Source of the DNA: Chitinophagaceae bacterium
GTDB taxonomy: Bacteria; Bacteroidota; Bacteroidia; Chitinophagales; Chitinophagaceae
DNA length: 64,000 nucleotides
Direction of reading: 5' to 3'
Assembly (NCBI GenBank): GCA_016710165.1
Contig: JADJLJ010000001.1
Location: 1,054,001 to 1,118,000, forward strand
Below are positions 8,803 to 16,293 of the stretch, piece after piece (the first letter of the stretch is position 1; every line of letters begins with the position of its first letter). Both the position numbers and the translations under genes were made by a program. The notes beneath the pieces were generated by a model. The model was not told where the DNA came from and ran no database searches. It saw nothing but the letters and a program-made list of their open reading frames with translations.

Positions 8803-8898
8803 TGAATGAGGACAATAAAAAAATATCTCTCCCTCGTAAAATTCGCCCACACCTTTTTTGCAATGCCCTGTACCCCTTACCTCTAAAGGGGAATTACC

Positions 8899-8906
8899 TA
8901 TTTTTG
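8899..8906 (+). promoter_or_regulatory. -7 box of the second ubiA start-region copy
   Basis: TATTTTTG matches TAnnTTTG and lies 14 bases before the ATG at 8921. It is the exact 115-base repeat of the box at 9014-9021. Confidence 0.55.
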
Positions 8907-9013
8907 CACCTACTTTATAAATGACATCAATAAAAAAATACCTCTCCCTCGTAAAGTTCGCCCATACCATTCTTGCAATGCCCTGTACCCCTGACCCCTA
9001 AAGGGGAATTACC

Positions 9014-9021
9014 TATTTTTG
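9014..9021 (+). promoter_or_regulatory. -7 box immediately upstream of ubiA
   Basis: TATTTTTG matches TAnnTTTG and lies 14 bases before the ATG at 9036, so the transcript would have a leader of only several bases. It follows the palindromic CCCCTAAAGGGG block of repeat copy 2. Confidence 0.6.
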
Positions 9022-9035
9022 CACCTACTTTATAA

Positions 9036-9960
9036 ATGACATCAATAAAAAAATACCTCTCCCTCGTTAAGTTTGCCCATACCATTTTTGCAATGCCCTT
9101 TGCATTGATCGGTTTTTTTAGGAGTTAAAGATTTAGAAAGAATTCCCTGGCTTAAAGTTTATAAATTCTGGGAATTATCAGTGTTCGATAAAACAAAACT
9201 CTTACTTTATCACCAATGGTGGTTATTTATTTTAGTCATCCTCTGCATGGTCTTCGCCCGTTCTGCCGCCATGGCCTTCAACCGCTGGCTGGATAAGAAC
9301 TTCGATGCAAAAAATCCACGCACGGCCATCCGGGAAATTCCGGCCGGCGTAATTAAGGCTAACAATGCCTTGTTGTTTGTGATCGCCAATTGCCTGTTGT
9401 TCATTGCCTGCTGTTTTTTCATCAACCGGATATGTTTCTATCTTTCGCCGGTAGCCCTGTTCGTGATCCTGTTCTACAGTTATACCAAACGTTTTACCGC
9501 TTTATGCCATTTGGTGCTGGGCGTTGGTTTAAGCCTGGCTCCCATTGGCGCTTACCTGGCGGTTACCGGGGAATTTGCCCTGCTGCCCATTCTTTTTTCT
9601 TTCACCGTTCTGTTCTGGGTAAGTGGTTTCGATATTATTTATGCCCTGCAGGATGAGGAATTTGATAAAAGCAACCAGCTTCATTCCATACCTGCTGCGG
9701 TAGGCAAAGCAAAAGCATTAAGGATCTCGGAACTGCTGCATGTTCTTTCTGCAGCCTGCCTGGTGTATGCAGGGATCCACGGCCATTTCGGTACCTGGTA
9801 CTGGACCGGCGTTGCATTCTTCACGGGCTTACTGATCTACCAGCATTTACTGGTGAAGCCCAACGACCTGAGCAAGGTAAATATGGCATTCTTCACAACC
9901 AATGGCATTGCATCGGTTGCTTTCGCCGTGTTTGTAATACTGGATCTATTTTTGAATTGA
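9036..9960 (+). CDS. UbiA-family prenyltransferase with N-terminal frameshift
   Basis: The protein belongs to the integral-membrane UbiA family, which transfers a polyprenyl chain to an aromatic acceptor, here probably for menaquinone or a related quinone. Motif 1, NRWLDKNFDAKNPRTA, and motif 2, YALQDEEFDK, hold the Mg-diphosphate-binding aspartates, and about eight membrane segments are present. The expected N-terminus MTSIKKYLSLVKFAHTIFAM starts at 9036, but a run of seven T (9113-9119) shifts the frame: reading stops at 9126-9128, while the remaining frame continues GVKDLERIPW into the GTG at 9181 and the main body. Six or nine T would restore one frame. It could be a pseudogene, a homopolymer sequencing error, or a gene read by slippage; starting at 9181 would lose the first membrane segment. 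Confidence 0.8.
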
Positions 9961-10059
9961 TGCCGGATACCGGATACAGGATATGAAACGTCAACTATCC
10001 TGTATCCGGCATCCTGTATCCTGTATCCTGTATCCTGTATCCTGAATCTTGTATCTTCG
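9961..10059 (+). repeat. 7-bp ATCCTGT tandem repeat with 13-bp hairpin between ubiA and ruvX
   Basis: CCGGATACAGGAT (9970-9982) is the exact reverse complement of ATCCTGTATCCGG (9997-10009), giving a 13-bp stem just after the ubiA stop. From 9997 the 7-mer ATCCTGT runs in tandem (perfect at 9997, 10011, 10018, 10025 and 10032, then degenerating at 10039, 10046 and 10053). The last units read TATCTTCG, close to a -7 box, four bases before the ruvX ATG. Confidence 0.88.
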
Positions 10060-10063
10060 CCCC

Positions 10064-10477
10064 ATGGCACGCATCCTCGCAATAGACTATGGCGGTAAAA
10101 GAACCGGGCTGGCCGTGACCGACCCCTTGAAGATCATTGCCACCGGCCTGGAGACCATTGATTCAAAAGAGCTCATCTCCTGGTTAAAGAATTATTTCTC
10201 AAAAGAAGAAGTAGAACTCATCATCATCGGACTGCCGAAGAACTGGGACGAATCCGATACCCACGGCACTCCCCTGGTGGAGACAGCGATAAAAAAAATA
10301 CAAAAAGAATTTCCAGCCATTCCCCTGAAGACCGTTGATGAACGCTATACTTCCAAAATGGCCAAAGACGCCATGCTGGAAATGGGCATGAAAAAGAAAG
10401 ACCGCCGGGATAAGAAGAATGTAGACATCATAGCGGCTACCATCATGTTGCAGGAATACCTTCAATCAAATGTTTAA
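10064..10477 (+). CDS. ruvX: Putative pre-16S rRNA nuclease / Holliday junction resolvase YqgF
   Basis: This 137-residue protein has the RNase H-like fold of the YqgF/RuvX family, proposed to trim the 5' end of pre-16S rRNA. The start MARILAIDYGGKRTGLAV includes the first acidic metal ligand (Asp in AIDYG), IIIGLPKNWD is the conserved second strand, and TVDERYTSKMA and RDKKNVDIIAA carry the later acidic residues. The start at 10064 is chosen because an upstream in-frame start lies in the word repeat and would add MYLRP. def follows after 73 bases. Confidence 0.92.
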   Translation: MARILAIDYGGKRTGLAVTDPLKIIATGLETIDSKELISWLKNYFSKEEVELIIIGLPKNWDESDTHGTPLVETAIKKIQKEFPAIPLKTVDERYTSKMAKDAMLEMGMKKKDRRDKKNVDIIAATIMLQEYLQSNV

Positions 10478-10479
10478 GT

Positions 10480-10549
10480 GTTGAATTGCTGAATTGTTGA
10501 TAAGAGTTAATTTTGCAAAAGAACCAATTAACCAATTAACAAATTAACA
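10480..10549 (+). repeat. TTGAATTGCTGAATTG and CAATTAAC word repeats between ruvX and def
   Basis: After the ruvX stop the DNA reads TTGAATTGCTGAATTGTTGA, and just before the def ATG it reads AACCAATTAACCAATTAAC followed by AAATTAACAA. These short words are almost the only sequence in the gap apart from the -7 box. The second set lies within the predicted leader of def. Confidence 0.7.
10508..10515 (+). promoter_or_regulatory. -7 box upstream of def
   Basis: TAATTTTG matches TAnnTTTG and lies 35 bases upstream of the def ATG. The region between it and the start codon is the CAATTAAC word repeat. Confidence 0.6.
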
Positions 10550-10550
10550 A

Positions 10551-11129
10551 ATGACCCTTCCGATAGTAGCATATGGTTCACCGGTCTTACGCAAGGTTTG
10601 CGATGACATAACAGCGGACTACTCCAACCTGGACAAACTGGTTGCCGACATGTGGGAAACCATGTACAACAGCAATGGTGTTGGGCTGGCGGCACCGCAG
10701 GTAAATGTTCCCATCCGCCTGTTTGTAATGGACAGCGAGCAGGTTTTCCTGAACCAGGAAGAAGATGAAAAAGACGAATACCCGGATGCACCAGGTTATA
10801 AGGGTGTTTTCATAAATGCACATATCACCAGGTTGAATGGCAAAGAATGGTCTTACAACGAAGGGTGCCTGAGCATTCCCAAAATACGGGAAGATGTTTA
10901 CCGCAACGAAGAAGTTGAAATTGAGTTTGTGGATGAAAACTTCCAGCCACACACCCAAACATTCAACGGCCTGACAGCCCGTATCATACTGCACGAATAC
11001 GATCATATTGAAGGAAAACTCTTCATAGACCATATAAAGCCCCTTAAAAGAAAATTATTGAAGCGGAAACTGGATGATATTTCAAAAGGAAAGATCCACG
11101 TTGATTACCGGATGGTATTCCCCAAATAA
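10551..11129 (+). CDS. def: Peptide deformylase
   Basis: Def removes the formyl group from the initiator methionine of new proteins. All three metal-site motifs are present in the 192-residue product: GVGLAAPQV (motif 1, near residue 43), EGCLSIP with the metal-binding Cys (motif 2, near residue 104), and HEYDHIEG, the HExxH motif (motif 3, near residue 144). An acidic insert NQEEDEKDEYPDAPG at about residue 64 is longer than in E. coli. It is the last gene of the housekeeping block before a divergently different, exported-protein cluster. Confidence 0.96.
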   Translation: MTLPIVAYGSPVLRKVCDDITADYSNLDKLVADMWETMYNSNGVGLAAPQVNVPIRLFVMDSEQVFLNQEEDEKDEYPDAPGYKGVFINAHITRLNGKEWSYNEGCLSIPKIREDVYRNEEVEIEFVDENFQPHTQTFNGLTARIILHEYDHIEGKLFIDHIKPLKRKLLKRKLDDISKGKIHVDYRMVFPK

Positions 11130-11221
11130 CCGTCCATTTCAGGTATACCTTCCCGTAATTCCGCCCCGGTTTAAAGCGGTGATTCCTAAATAATTATCCA
11201 CAAGTAAACATTTTTAAGATA

Positions 11222-11237
11222 TACCCATATCTGGGTA
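11222..11237 (+). promoter_or_regulatory. Candidate 7-2-7 inverted heptamer operator
   Basis: TACCCAT-AT-CTGGGTA is a near-perfect inverted repeat arranged as two heptamers separated by two bases. That layout resembles sites of NarL/LuxR-type response regulators (consensus TACYYMT-N2-AKRRGTA, one mismatch here). It lies 66 bases upstream of the first gene of the exported-protein cluster. No cognate regulator is in the window, so the assignment is tentative. Confidence 0.35.
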
Positions 11238-11303
11238 TTGCATAATCCGATAAATGATTATACTTTAGTATGGTAATATATCTTTCACCCTTAAACATTG
11301 CTT

Positions 11304-11840
11304 ATGAGAAAAGTACGACTCTTGCTTTTTACAGTTGGTATTTTTTTCTCTCTTGGTTCATTTGCCCAAAGTGTTACTCCAGCTACCCTGAACGCAACAG
11401 GTGGTAATTATCCATTTACCTACTACTACGTTGAGTGGAGCTTCGGAGAATCCATGGCCATTGAAACCCTGTCTGAATCAGCAGCATCAAATATTGTTGT
11501 TACCAGCGGTATTTTGCAGCCAGGCACCCATAACCCTGCCACCATTAATAACAATGGCACCTGGGACAGAGATGAGATCAAAGTACTGCCAAACCCCACC
11601 CCCGATGTTCTGGAGATCGATTTCTTCAGTAAACAATCAGGTAAAGTCACCATGAGCCTTTATGATGAAACAGGAAGGTTCCTTGGCAACAGGCAGTTTG
11701 ATTATTATGGCACAGGCCGGATCGAAAAATGGAGCCTGGGCCGTTATCCTTCAGGAATGTACTTCCTGAATATCCAGCTGGCGCCTACCGGTAACTCGGT
11801 CAGTAAAAAAGGCACTTTCAAAGTACAAAAGATCAGGTAA
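11304..11840 (+). CDS. Small T9SS-sorted exported protein
   Basis: This 178-residue protein starts MRKVRLLLFTVGIFFSLGSFAQ, a signal peptide. The C-terminal 75 residues form a type A T9SS sorting domain: KVLPNPTPDVLEIDF, a middle strand LYDETGRFLG, and the terminal block PSGMYFLNIQL to GTFKVQKI. It is thus predicted to cross the outer membrane by the type IX system and be attached to the surface or released. Only about 80 residues separate signal and tail, containing YYYVEWSFGES; I do not recognise a domain there. It is followed at short distance by the fibre-like protein, and the two may share a transcript. Confidence 0.8.
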   Translation: MRKVRLLLFTVGIFFSLGSFAQSVTPATLNATGGNYPFTYYYVEWSFGESMAIETLSESAASNIVVTSGILQPGTHNPATINNNGTWDRDEIKVLPNPTPDVLEIDFFSKQSGKVTMSLYDETGRFLGNRQFDYYGTGRIEKWSLGRYPSGMYFLNIQLAPTGNSVSKKGTFKVQKIR

Positions 11841-11883
11841 CAGCATTTAAATTTTATCCATCAAAAATAAAACCATGCAACTC

Positions 11884-14751
11884 ATGAAAAAGTTATTATT
11901 AACGATAACAGGTTTTGTTCTGACATTACTCTCCTTTGCACAATCACCCAATTTATTGAACTACCAGGGTGTGGCTCGCAATGGGGTAGGTAATGTACTA
12001 CCCAACCAGCCTGTTGGTTTGCGATTAAGTATTTTGAACGGAGGCCCTACAGGCCCTGCCGTTTACAGTGAAACAAGGAATGTGACAACCAATATGTTTG
12101 GCTTATTTAATGTACAGGTGGGAAGCCCGGGAGCCATTACTTCCACAGGCACCGTTGCCGGTATCAACTGGACAGCATTTGGCGCAGGAAGCGGCACCAA
12201 ATTTCTAAAGGTTGAAATAGATGCCCAGGGGGGTACCAATTATTTTAATGTTGGCTCCACCCAACTGGTAAGTGTACCGTATGCCTTGAACGCAGCTGCT
12301 GCTGCCCCGGTAGGACCAGCCGGCGGAGACCTGTCCGGCACCTATCCAAATCCAACCGTGGCAAGAATACAGGGAAGGTCCGTTTCTGCAGCTGCCCCGG
12401 CCAACAAAAATCTATTGATGTGGGATGCAGTGTCTACCTCATGGATACCTGCAACCGCAGCACAGGCCGGCGTGGTGAGTGGTACAGGCACACTGAACAT
12501 GGTTGCCAAATGGACACCCGACGGAACAACGATCGGGAACTCACAGATCTTTGATAATGGAACCAATGTGGGTGTTGGCACGCTGACCCCGACAAATAAA
12601 CTTACGGTAGCAGCCGGGGATAATGACGGCATCGCCATCAACAATACCGGTACAAACTTTGCCAACGCTGTTTTAAGTTTTGCCAATACCACCACAGCTC
12701 CTGCCCAGACAAATGCAGCCAGCATCGCACTTAAATCAGGCGCTACTGACCGGGCATTGCAATTTGGTAATTTCTCAACCGGTTTGGCAGCAACCGATAT
12801 CAGTTATAATTTCCTGAACAGTGCCACAAACCCCATTGTTAGCATATTAAACAGCGGTAATGTTGGAATTGGCCAGGTGGCTCCAACGGGAAAACTGGAA
12901 GTACTGAATGCAGGAACAAATAACAGCGTATTGATCAATCAAAACAACGCAGCAAATACCACGAATGCTGTGTTGGTTGATAATGCCAACCTTAGTTCCG
13001 TAGGATTCGGCAATAGCTCACTGCTTGCAAGAAGGGGTGCAATTTCTGGCAATACATTCCTGTATGTGAATGTTCCTTCCGCTGCAACCGGAATATCAAG
13101 TACCGGTATAGGTCTGCAAGGTACCAGTGAATCGGTCTTTGGCGTGGCAGGTCTTTCTTATAATGGTGTAGGTGTTCAGGCTACCTCTGTAAACACAGGA
13201 ACCGCTTTAGCAGGTACTTCCATAGGAACAGGGGGCATAGCCGGTGATTTCAGTATCGGAAATGCGGCGAACATTGCCAACGTCATCCGTGCCCTGAATG
13301 CCAATGCTACTGCCGGGGCCACGAGTTCTGTGAACGGCGGCGGTAACAGCATATTTGGACGTAAAGGTCCCGGACTTGGAACTTACCTGACCAATCCGGC
13401 AGGTGTTTATGGTAGTTCAAGCAATGCAAATGGTGTAGGTTTAGCTGGATTAACTCTTACGAATATTGCAACTTTTGGTGGTACTGTTCAAACAGGTGTT
13501 GGTGTACTGGGACAAACATTTGGTACAGGTGGTGTGGCAGTATTTGCAGTGGGCGCAAGCAGCCCAACATCATACGCCCTGGTAACAAATGGCCTTGTTC
13601 AGATCCAGGGACAAGGCGCTGCATTAAACAGCATTTTAAGAAGCGATGCGGTTGGTAATGCCACCTGGGCTACTTTAGCAAGCGTTGGTGGCGTATCTGG
13701 TACAGGTACGTTGAATTATGTTCCAAAATGGACCCCGGATGGAGCTACCATAGGAAATTCCCTGATATTTGATGACGGAACGAATGTTGGTATCGGAACC
13801 ACCACCCCTACTGCAAACCTGCAGGTTGCCAATGCAAACCTGACCAGTGCGGGTGATTTCAATAATAACAATGCGGGTAATACTGTTGCAGCACTAAGGG
13901 CTTTTAACAATGGTGCGAATATCGGATCAGTTGGTATGTGGGCCCTTTCTACCGGAGGTTCCGGGTACGGACCTATCTTCCCTACTGCAGCGATTGGTGA
14001 ATCTTTTTCACAAAGAGGTATCCTTGGTGTAAGTAATGCGAATGTTGGTGTGCATGGTGCTTCCAATACCAGCATTGGTGTTGTAGGCGAAAGCTATGCA
14101 TCTACCGGCAATGCAGGCGTTTATGGAAGTGGCTTAGCTCCCAACAACTTTGGTGTTGTAGGTAATGCAGCGGCTGGTACAGGTGCCGGTGGTTATTTTA
14201 CCGGTGGTACTACCGCCTTAAGGACTTTAGGGGGCGTACAACTTACCGGTATCGGTGAAGCTGCAGGAAGGGTATTAACAACAGATGCGGTTGGTAATGC
14301 AACATGGCAGGCATCAGTAGCAAGGTCTGCTGGTATCTCCATGCGTGGCTTTACAGTTCCGGTAGTTATCCCGAATGCTGTTTCTACACCAATTACACAA
14401 TGGGCAGTGGTTGATAACGAAGATGGCGGGGCCAATTATAATGCCGGCACTGGTGAATATACAATTCCTGTAACCGGGGTTTACCAGATAAATTGTTCTG
14501 TTGCCTGGAGTCCTGGAATTGTATCAAATGATATGAGGATCCAGCTACTTGTAAATGGAGGCTTTGAATATGAAACCCTTGATCAATCTGGTACAGGGGG
14601 TGGTTATACTTTCCAAAACCTTTCTTATTCAAGGAGATTTACTGCCGGACAAAGAGTTAATGTGCAATTGGTTCAGTTTTCCGGAGCCAGTCAAACAACA
14701 CAGGGCTTTTCAGCATCAAACAGTTTGTCAATACAATACCTTCACAACTAA
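11884..14751 (+). CDS. Large fibre-like surface protein with C1q-like C-terminal domain
   Basis: From the ATG at 11884 (an ATG at 11875 is also possible) the product is about 955 residues with signal peptide MKKLLLTITGFVLTLLSFAQ. Next is the block LLNYQGVARNGVGNVL... (to about residue 135), a domain often seen at the N-terminus of Bacteroidota fibre-like proteins, then GGDLSGTYPNPTVARIQG, typical of phage-type fibre stems. A module SGTGTLN.V.KWTPDG.TIGNS.IFD.GTNVG.GT appears twice, near residues 199 and 604, and DAVGNATW also appears twice. The body is rich in Gly, Asn, Ala and Thr, consistent with a beta-helical stalk. The last 130 residues, FTVPVVIPNAVSTPITQW to SIQYLHN, look like a C1q/TNF-like jelly roll, which commonly trimerises and binds ligands. 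Likely an adhesin; no T9SS tail is evident. Confidence 0.75.
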   Translation: MKKLLLTITGFVLTLLSFAQSPNLLNYQGVARNGVGNVLPNQPVGLRLSILNGGPTGPAVYSETRNVTTNMFGLFNVQVGSPGAITSTGTVAGINWTAFGAGSGTKFLKVEIDAQGGTNYFNVGSTQLVSVPYALNAAAAAPVGPAGGDLSGTYPNPTVARIQGRSVSAAAPANKNLLMWDAVSTSWIPATAAQAGVVSGTGTLNMVAKWTPDGTTIGNSQIFDNGTNVGVGTLTPTNKLTVAAGDNDGIAINNTGTNFANAVLSFANTTTAPAQTNAASIALKSGATDRALQFGNFSTGLAATDISYNFLNSATNPIVSILNSGNVGIGQVAPTGKLEVLNAGTNNSVLINQNNAANTTNAVLVDNANLSSVGFGNSSLLARRGAISGNTFLYVNVPSAATGISSTGIGLQGTSESVFGVAGLSYNGVGVQATSVNTGTALAGTSIGTGGIAGDFSIGNAANIANVIRALNANATAGATSSVNGGGNSIFGRKGPGLGTYLTNPAGVYGSSSNANGVGLAGLTLTNIATFGGTVQTGVGVLGQTFGTGGVAVFAVGASSPTSYALVTNGLVQIQGQGAALNSILRSDAVGNATWATLASVGGVSGTGTLNYVPKWTPDGATIGNSLIFDDGTNVGIGTTTPTANLQVANANLTSAGDFNNNNAGNTVAALRAFNNGANIGSVGMWALSTGGSGYGPIFPTAAIGESFSQRGILGVSNANVGVHGASNTSIGVVGESYASTGNAGVYGSGLAPNNFGVVGNAAAGTGAGGYFTGGTTALRTLGGVQLTGIGEAAGRVLTTDAVGNATWQASVARSAGISMRGFTVPVVIPNAVSTPITQWAVVDNEDGGANYNAGTGEYTIPVTGVYQINCSVAWSPGIVSNDMRIQLLVNGGFEYETLDQSGTGGGYTFQNLSYSRRFTAGQRVNVQLVQFSGASQTTQGFSASNSLSIQYLHN

Positions 14752-14760
14752 ATTTTATAT

Positions 14761-15267
14761 ATGAAAAAGATTTCGCTATTAGCAATATCAATAATCACCT
14801 GTTTTTTTGCCAGTGCACAATTTGCATCTGCACCTGCAACAAATTCATCAAAGTCGTCCCCGGCTGGAGCCAAAGCAGAACCAACCATAAACGGCAAGCC
14901 GTACAGCCAATATAAAGCGGAGGTACAGGCAAAAGAACAGGCAGCTAAGAATAATGTGGCACAACAACCACAGGTTCCGGAGCAATTCCGGTTAGACCCG
15001 GATAAAAAATGGTCGAGCCCGGCACCTGCAGCTGCTCCAAAAGTTGAGACACAAAAAACAGTTGCTGTTGTAGCTTCGCCTGCAGTAAAACCTGTTCAAA
15101 CCAATGCGGCACCTACTGCACCGGCAACACTGGTTACCCCGCCTGTTGTAAACATAGCAGCAGATACCCAGCAGGCTGTTCCGGCTGAATCACCGGCCAG
15201 GATCGGCAGAGCCGAAGATCTGAAAGCTCAACCGGTACAAACCGAGAAGCCAAAGGGCCAGCAATAA
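14761..15267 (+). CDS. Small exported Ala/Pro-rich protein
   Basis: This 168-residue protein has a signal peptide (MKKISLLAISIITCFFASAQ) and a low-complexity mature region rich in Ala, Pro, Val, Lys and Gln. The one distinctive block is INGKPYSQYKAEVQAKEQAAK near residue 43. There are no cysteines after the signal region and no domain I recognise; it is probably disordered. It begins 9 bases after the fibre-like gene stop, so it is almost certainly co-transcribed with it and might act as a partner, linker or chaperone, but that is inference. Confidence 0.65.
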   Translation: MKKISLLAISIITCFFASAQFASAPATNSSKSSPAGAKAEPTINGKPYSQYKAEVQAKEQAAKNNVAQQPQVPEQFRLDPDKKWSSPAPAAAPKVETQKTVAVVASPAVKPVQTNAAPTAPATLVTPPVVNIAADTQQAVPAESPARIGRAEDLKAQPVQTEKPKGQQ

Positions 15268-15300
15268 CCGCTTAATTAAAGATATATTTACCTTGCAGGT

Positions 15301-16230
15301 ATGATTAAAAAGATCATACCTGCTTTTTTTTGCCTCTATCTCTGCACTACATCCTTTGGCCAGGCAAGTAACGATAGTGTGGTTACTATCGGCAAGAAGA
15401 GCATCACCCTCAGCGAAGTGGTGGTAAACAATAAACTCAACATCCCGGTATTCATTGAACGGATAAAGAACGACACTTCCTTTTACAAAGCATTCCGAAA
15501 CCTGCGTGTGCTCGGCTTTACTGCCATCAACGACATCCGCATGAACAACAGTGATGGTAAAATAAAAGCGGGATTGCATAGTAAAACAAAACAAATAAGA
15601 AGGAATGACTGCCGTACCATGGAAATACTGGAAGAACAGGTGACCGGTGATATCTATGATGAGAACCATGACTTCAATTACTACACGGCCCAGATGTATG
15701 CTTCTCTTTTTTTCACCAAAGATTCCGTTTGCGGCGAAGACAATATTGTTGCCGGCCGGGAATTCAGCACGTCGGGTAAAAGCGGCATGGAAAAACACAA
15801 GGAACAACTGAAAATGCTTTTCTTCAATCCCGGCAAACGGATCAACGGCCTTCCCTTTATCAGCAATAAAACTGCCATTTACGATGACGAGATGGCCGGT
15901 CTTTATGATATGAGCATCGACATGGGCATCTACAACAATACCAATTGCTATATATTCATCCAAAAGGTGAAACCGGAGAATAAGGGTTCGGTGGTGGTTG
16001 ATGAAATGACCACCTGGTTTGATGACCGTACCTTTGAAGTACTGGCAAGGAATTATTCCCTGAGCTATGATGCAGCGGTTTACGATCTTAAAGTGACTAT
16101 GGAAGTGGTGATGACCCGGTATGGCGAATACCTGGTGCCTTCACTCATACGTTATAACGGCAACTGGAAAGCCATCTTTAAAAAACGGGAAAGAGGCGTT
16201 TTCACTGCCACCCTGTTTGACTTTAACTAA
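15301..16230 (+). CDS. Exported protein of unknown function
   Basis: The 309-residue product starts MIKKIIPAFFCLYLCTTSFGQ, a signal peptide. The segment NIPVFIERIKNDTSFYKAFRNLR and the later FNPGKRINGLPFISNKTAIYDDE are ordered, aromatic-rich stretches that I associate with uncharacterised secreted proteins of Bacteroidota; I cannot name a family. Cys residues at about 101, 141 and 221 are not arranged as a redox motif. It is the fourth gene of the exported cluster, 33 bases after the Ala/Pro-rich protein. Confidence 0.7.
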   Translation: MIKKIIPAFFCLYLCTTSFGQASNDSVVTIGKKSITLSEVVVNNKLNIPVFIERIKNDTSFYKAFRNLRVLGFTAINDIRMNNSDGKIKAGLHSKTKQIRRNDCRTMEILEEQVTGDIYDENHDFNYYTAQMYASLFFTKDSVCGEDNIVAGREFSTSGKSGMEKHKEQLKMLFFNPGKRINGLPFISNKTAIYDDEMAGLYDMSIDMGIYNNTNCYIFIQKVKPENKGSVVVDEMTTWFDDRTFEVLARNYSLSYDAAVYDLKVTMEVVMTRYGEYLVPSLIRYNGNWKAIFKKRERGVFTATLFDFN

Positions 16231-16293
16231 AAAAATCCGTCCGCTTATCCCAATTTGAACATTTCTTAATCATTAGAAACTTATTTTTAACCC

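Larger units (their letters stand above)
8806..9099 (+). repeat. 115-bp tandem repeat carrying the ubiA promoter and start region
   Basis: Three copies begin with an ATG at 8806, 8921 and 9036, exactly 115 bases apart; the third is partial and continues into ubiA. Copies 1 and 2 encode 26-residue ORFs (8806-8886 and 8921-9001) that reproduce the first 21 or so residues of UbiA (KKYLSLVKFAHT...AMP) and then run into a palindrome CCCCTAAAGGGG-like block, a TAA stop, a -7 box TATTTTTG and the next start codon. The copies differ at several bases; in codons 4-16 every difference is a synonymous third-position change. The copies are therefore diverged rather than a trivial assembly stutter. Confidence 0.92.

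Noticed and set aside
9997..10059. CRISPR-like array
   Set aside because: The repeats are 7 bases in direct tandem without spacers; they are a simple-sequence tract.
11884..14751. Prophage tail fibre as a sign of a phage region
   Set aside because: The protein has a signal peptide and lies among exported host proteins; no capsid, portal, terminase or integrase gene is near. Fibre-like proteins of this kind are common host surface proteins.
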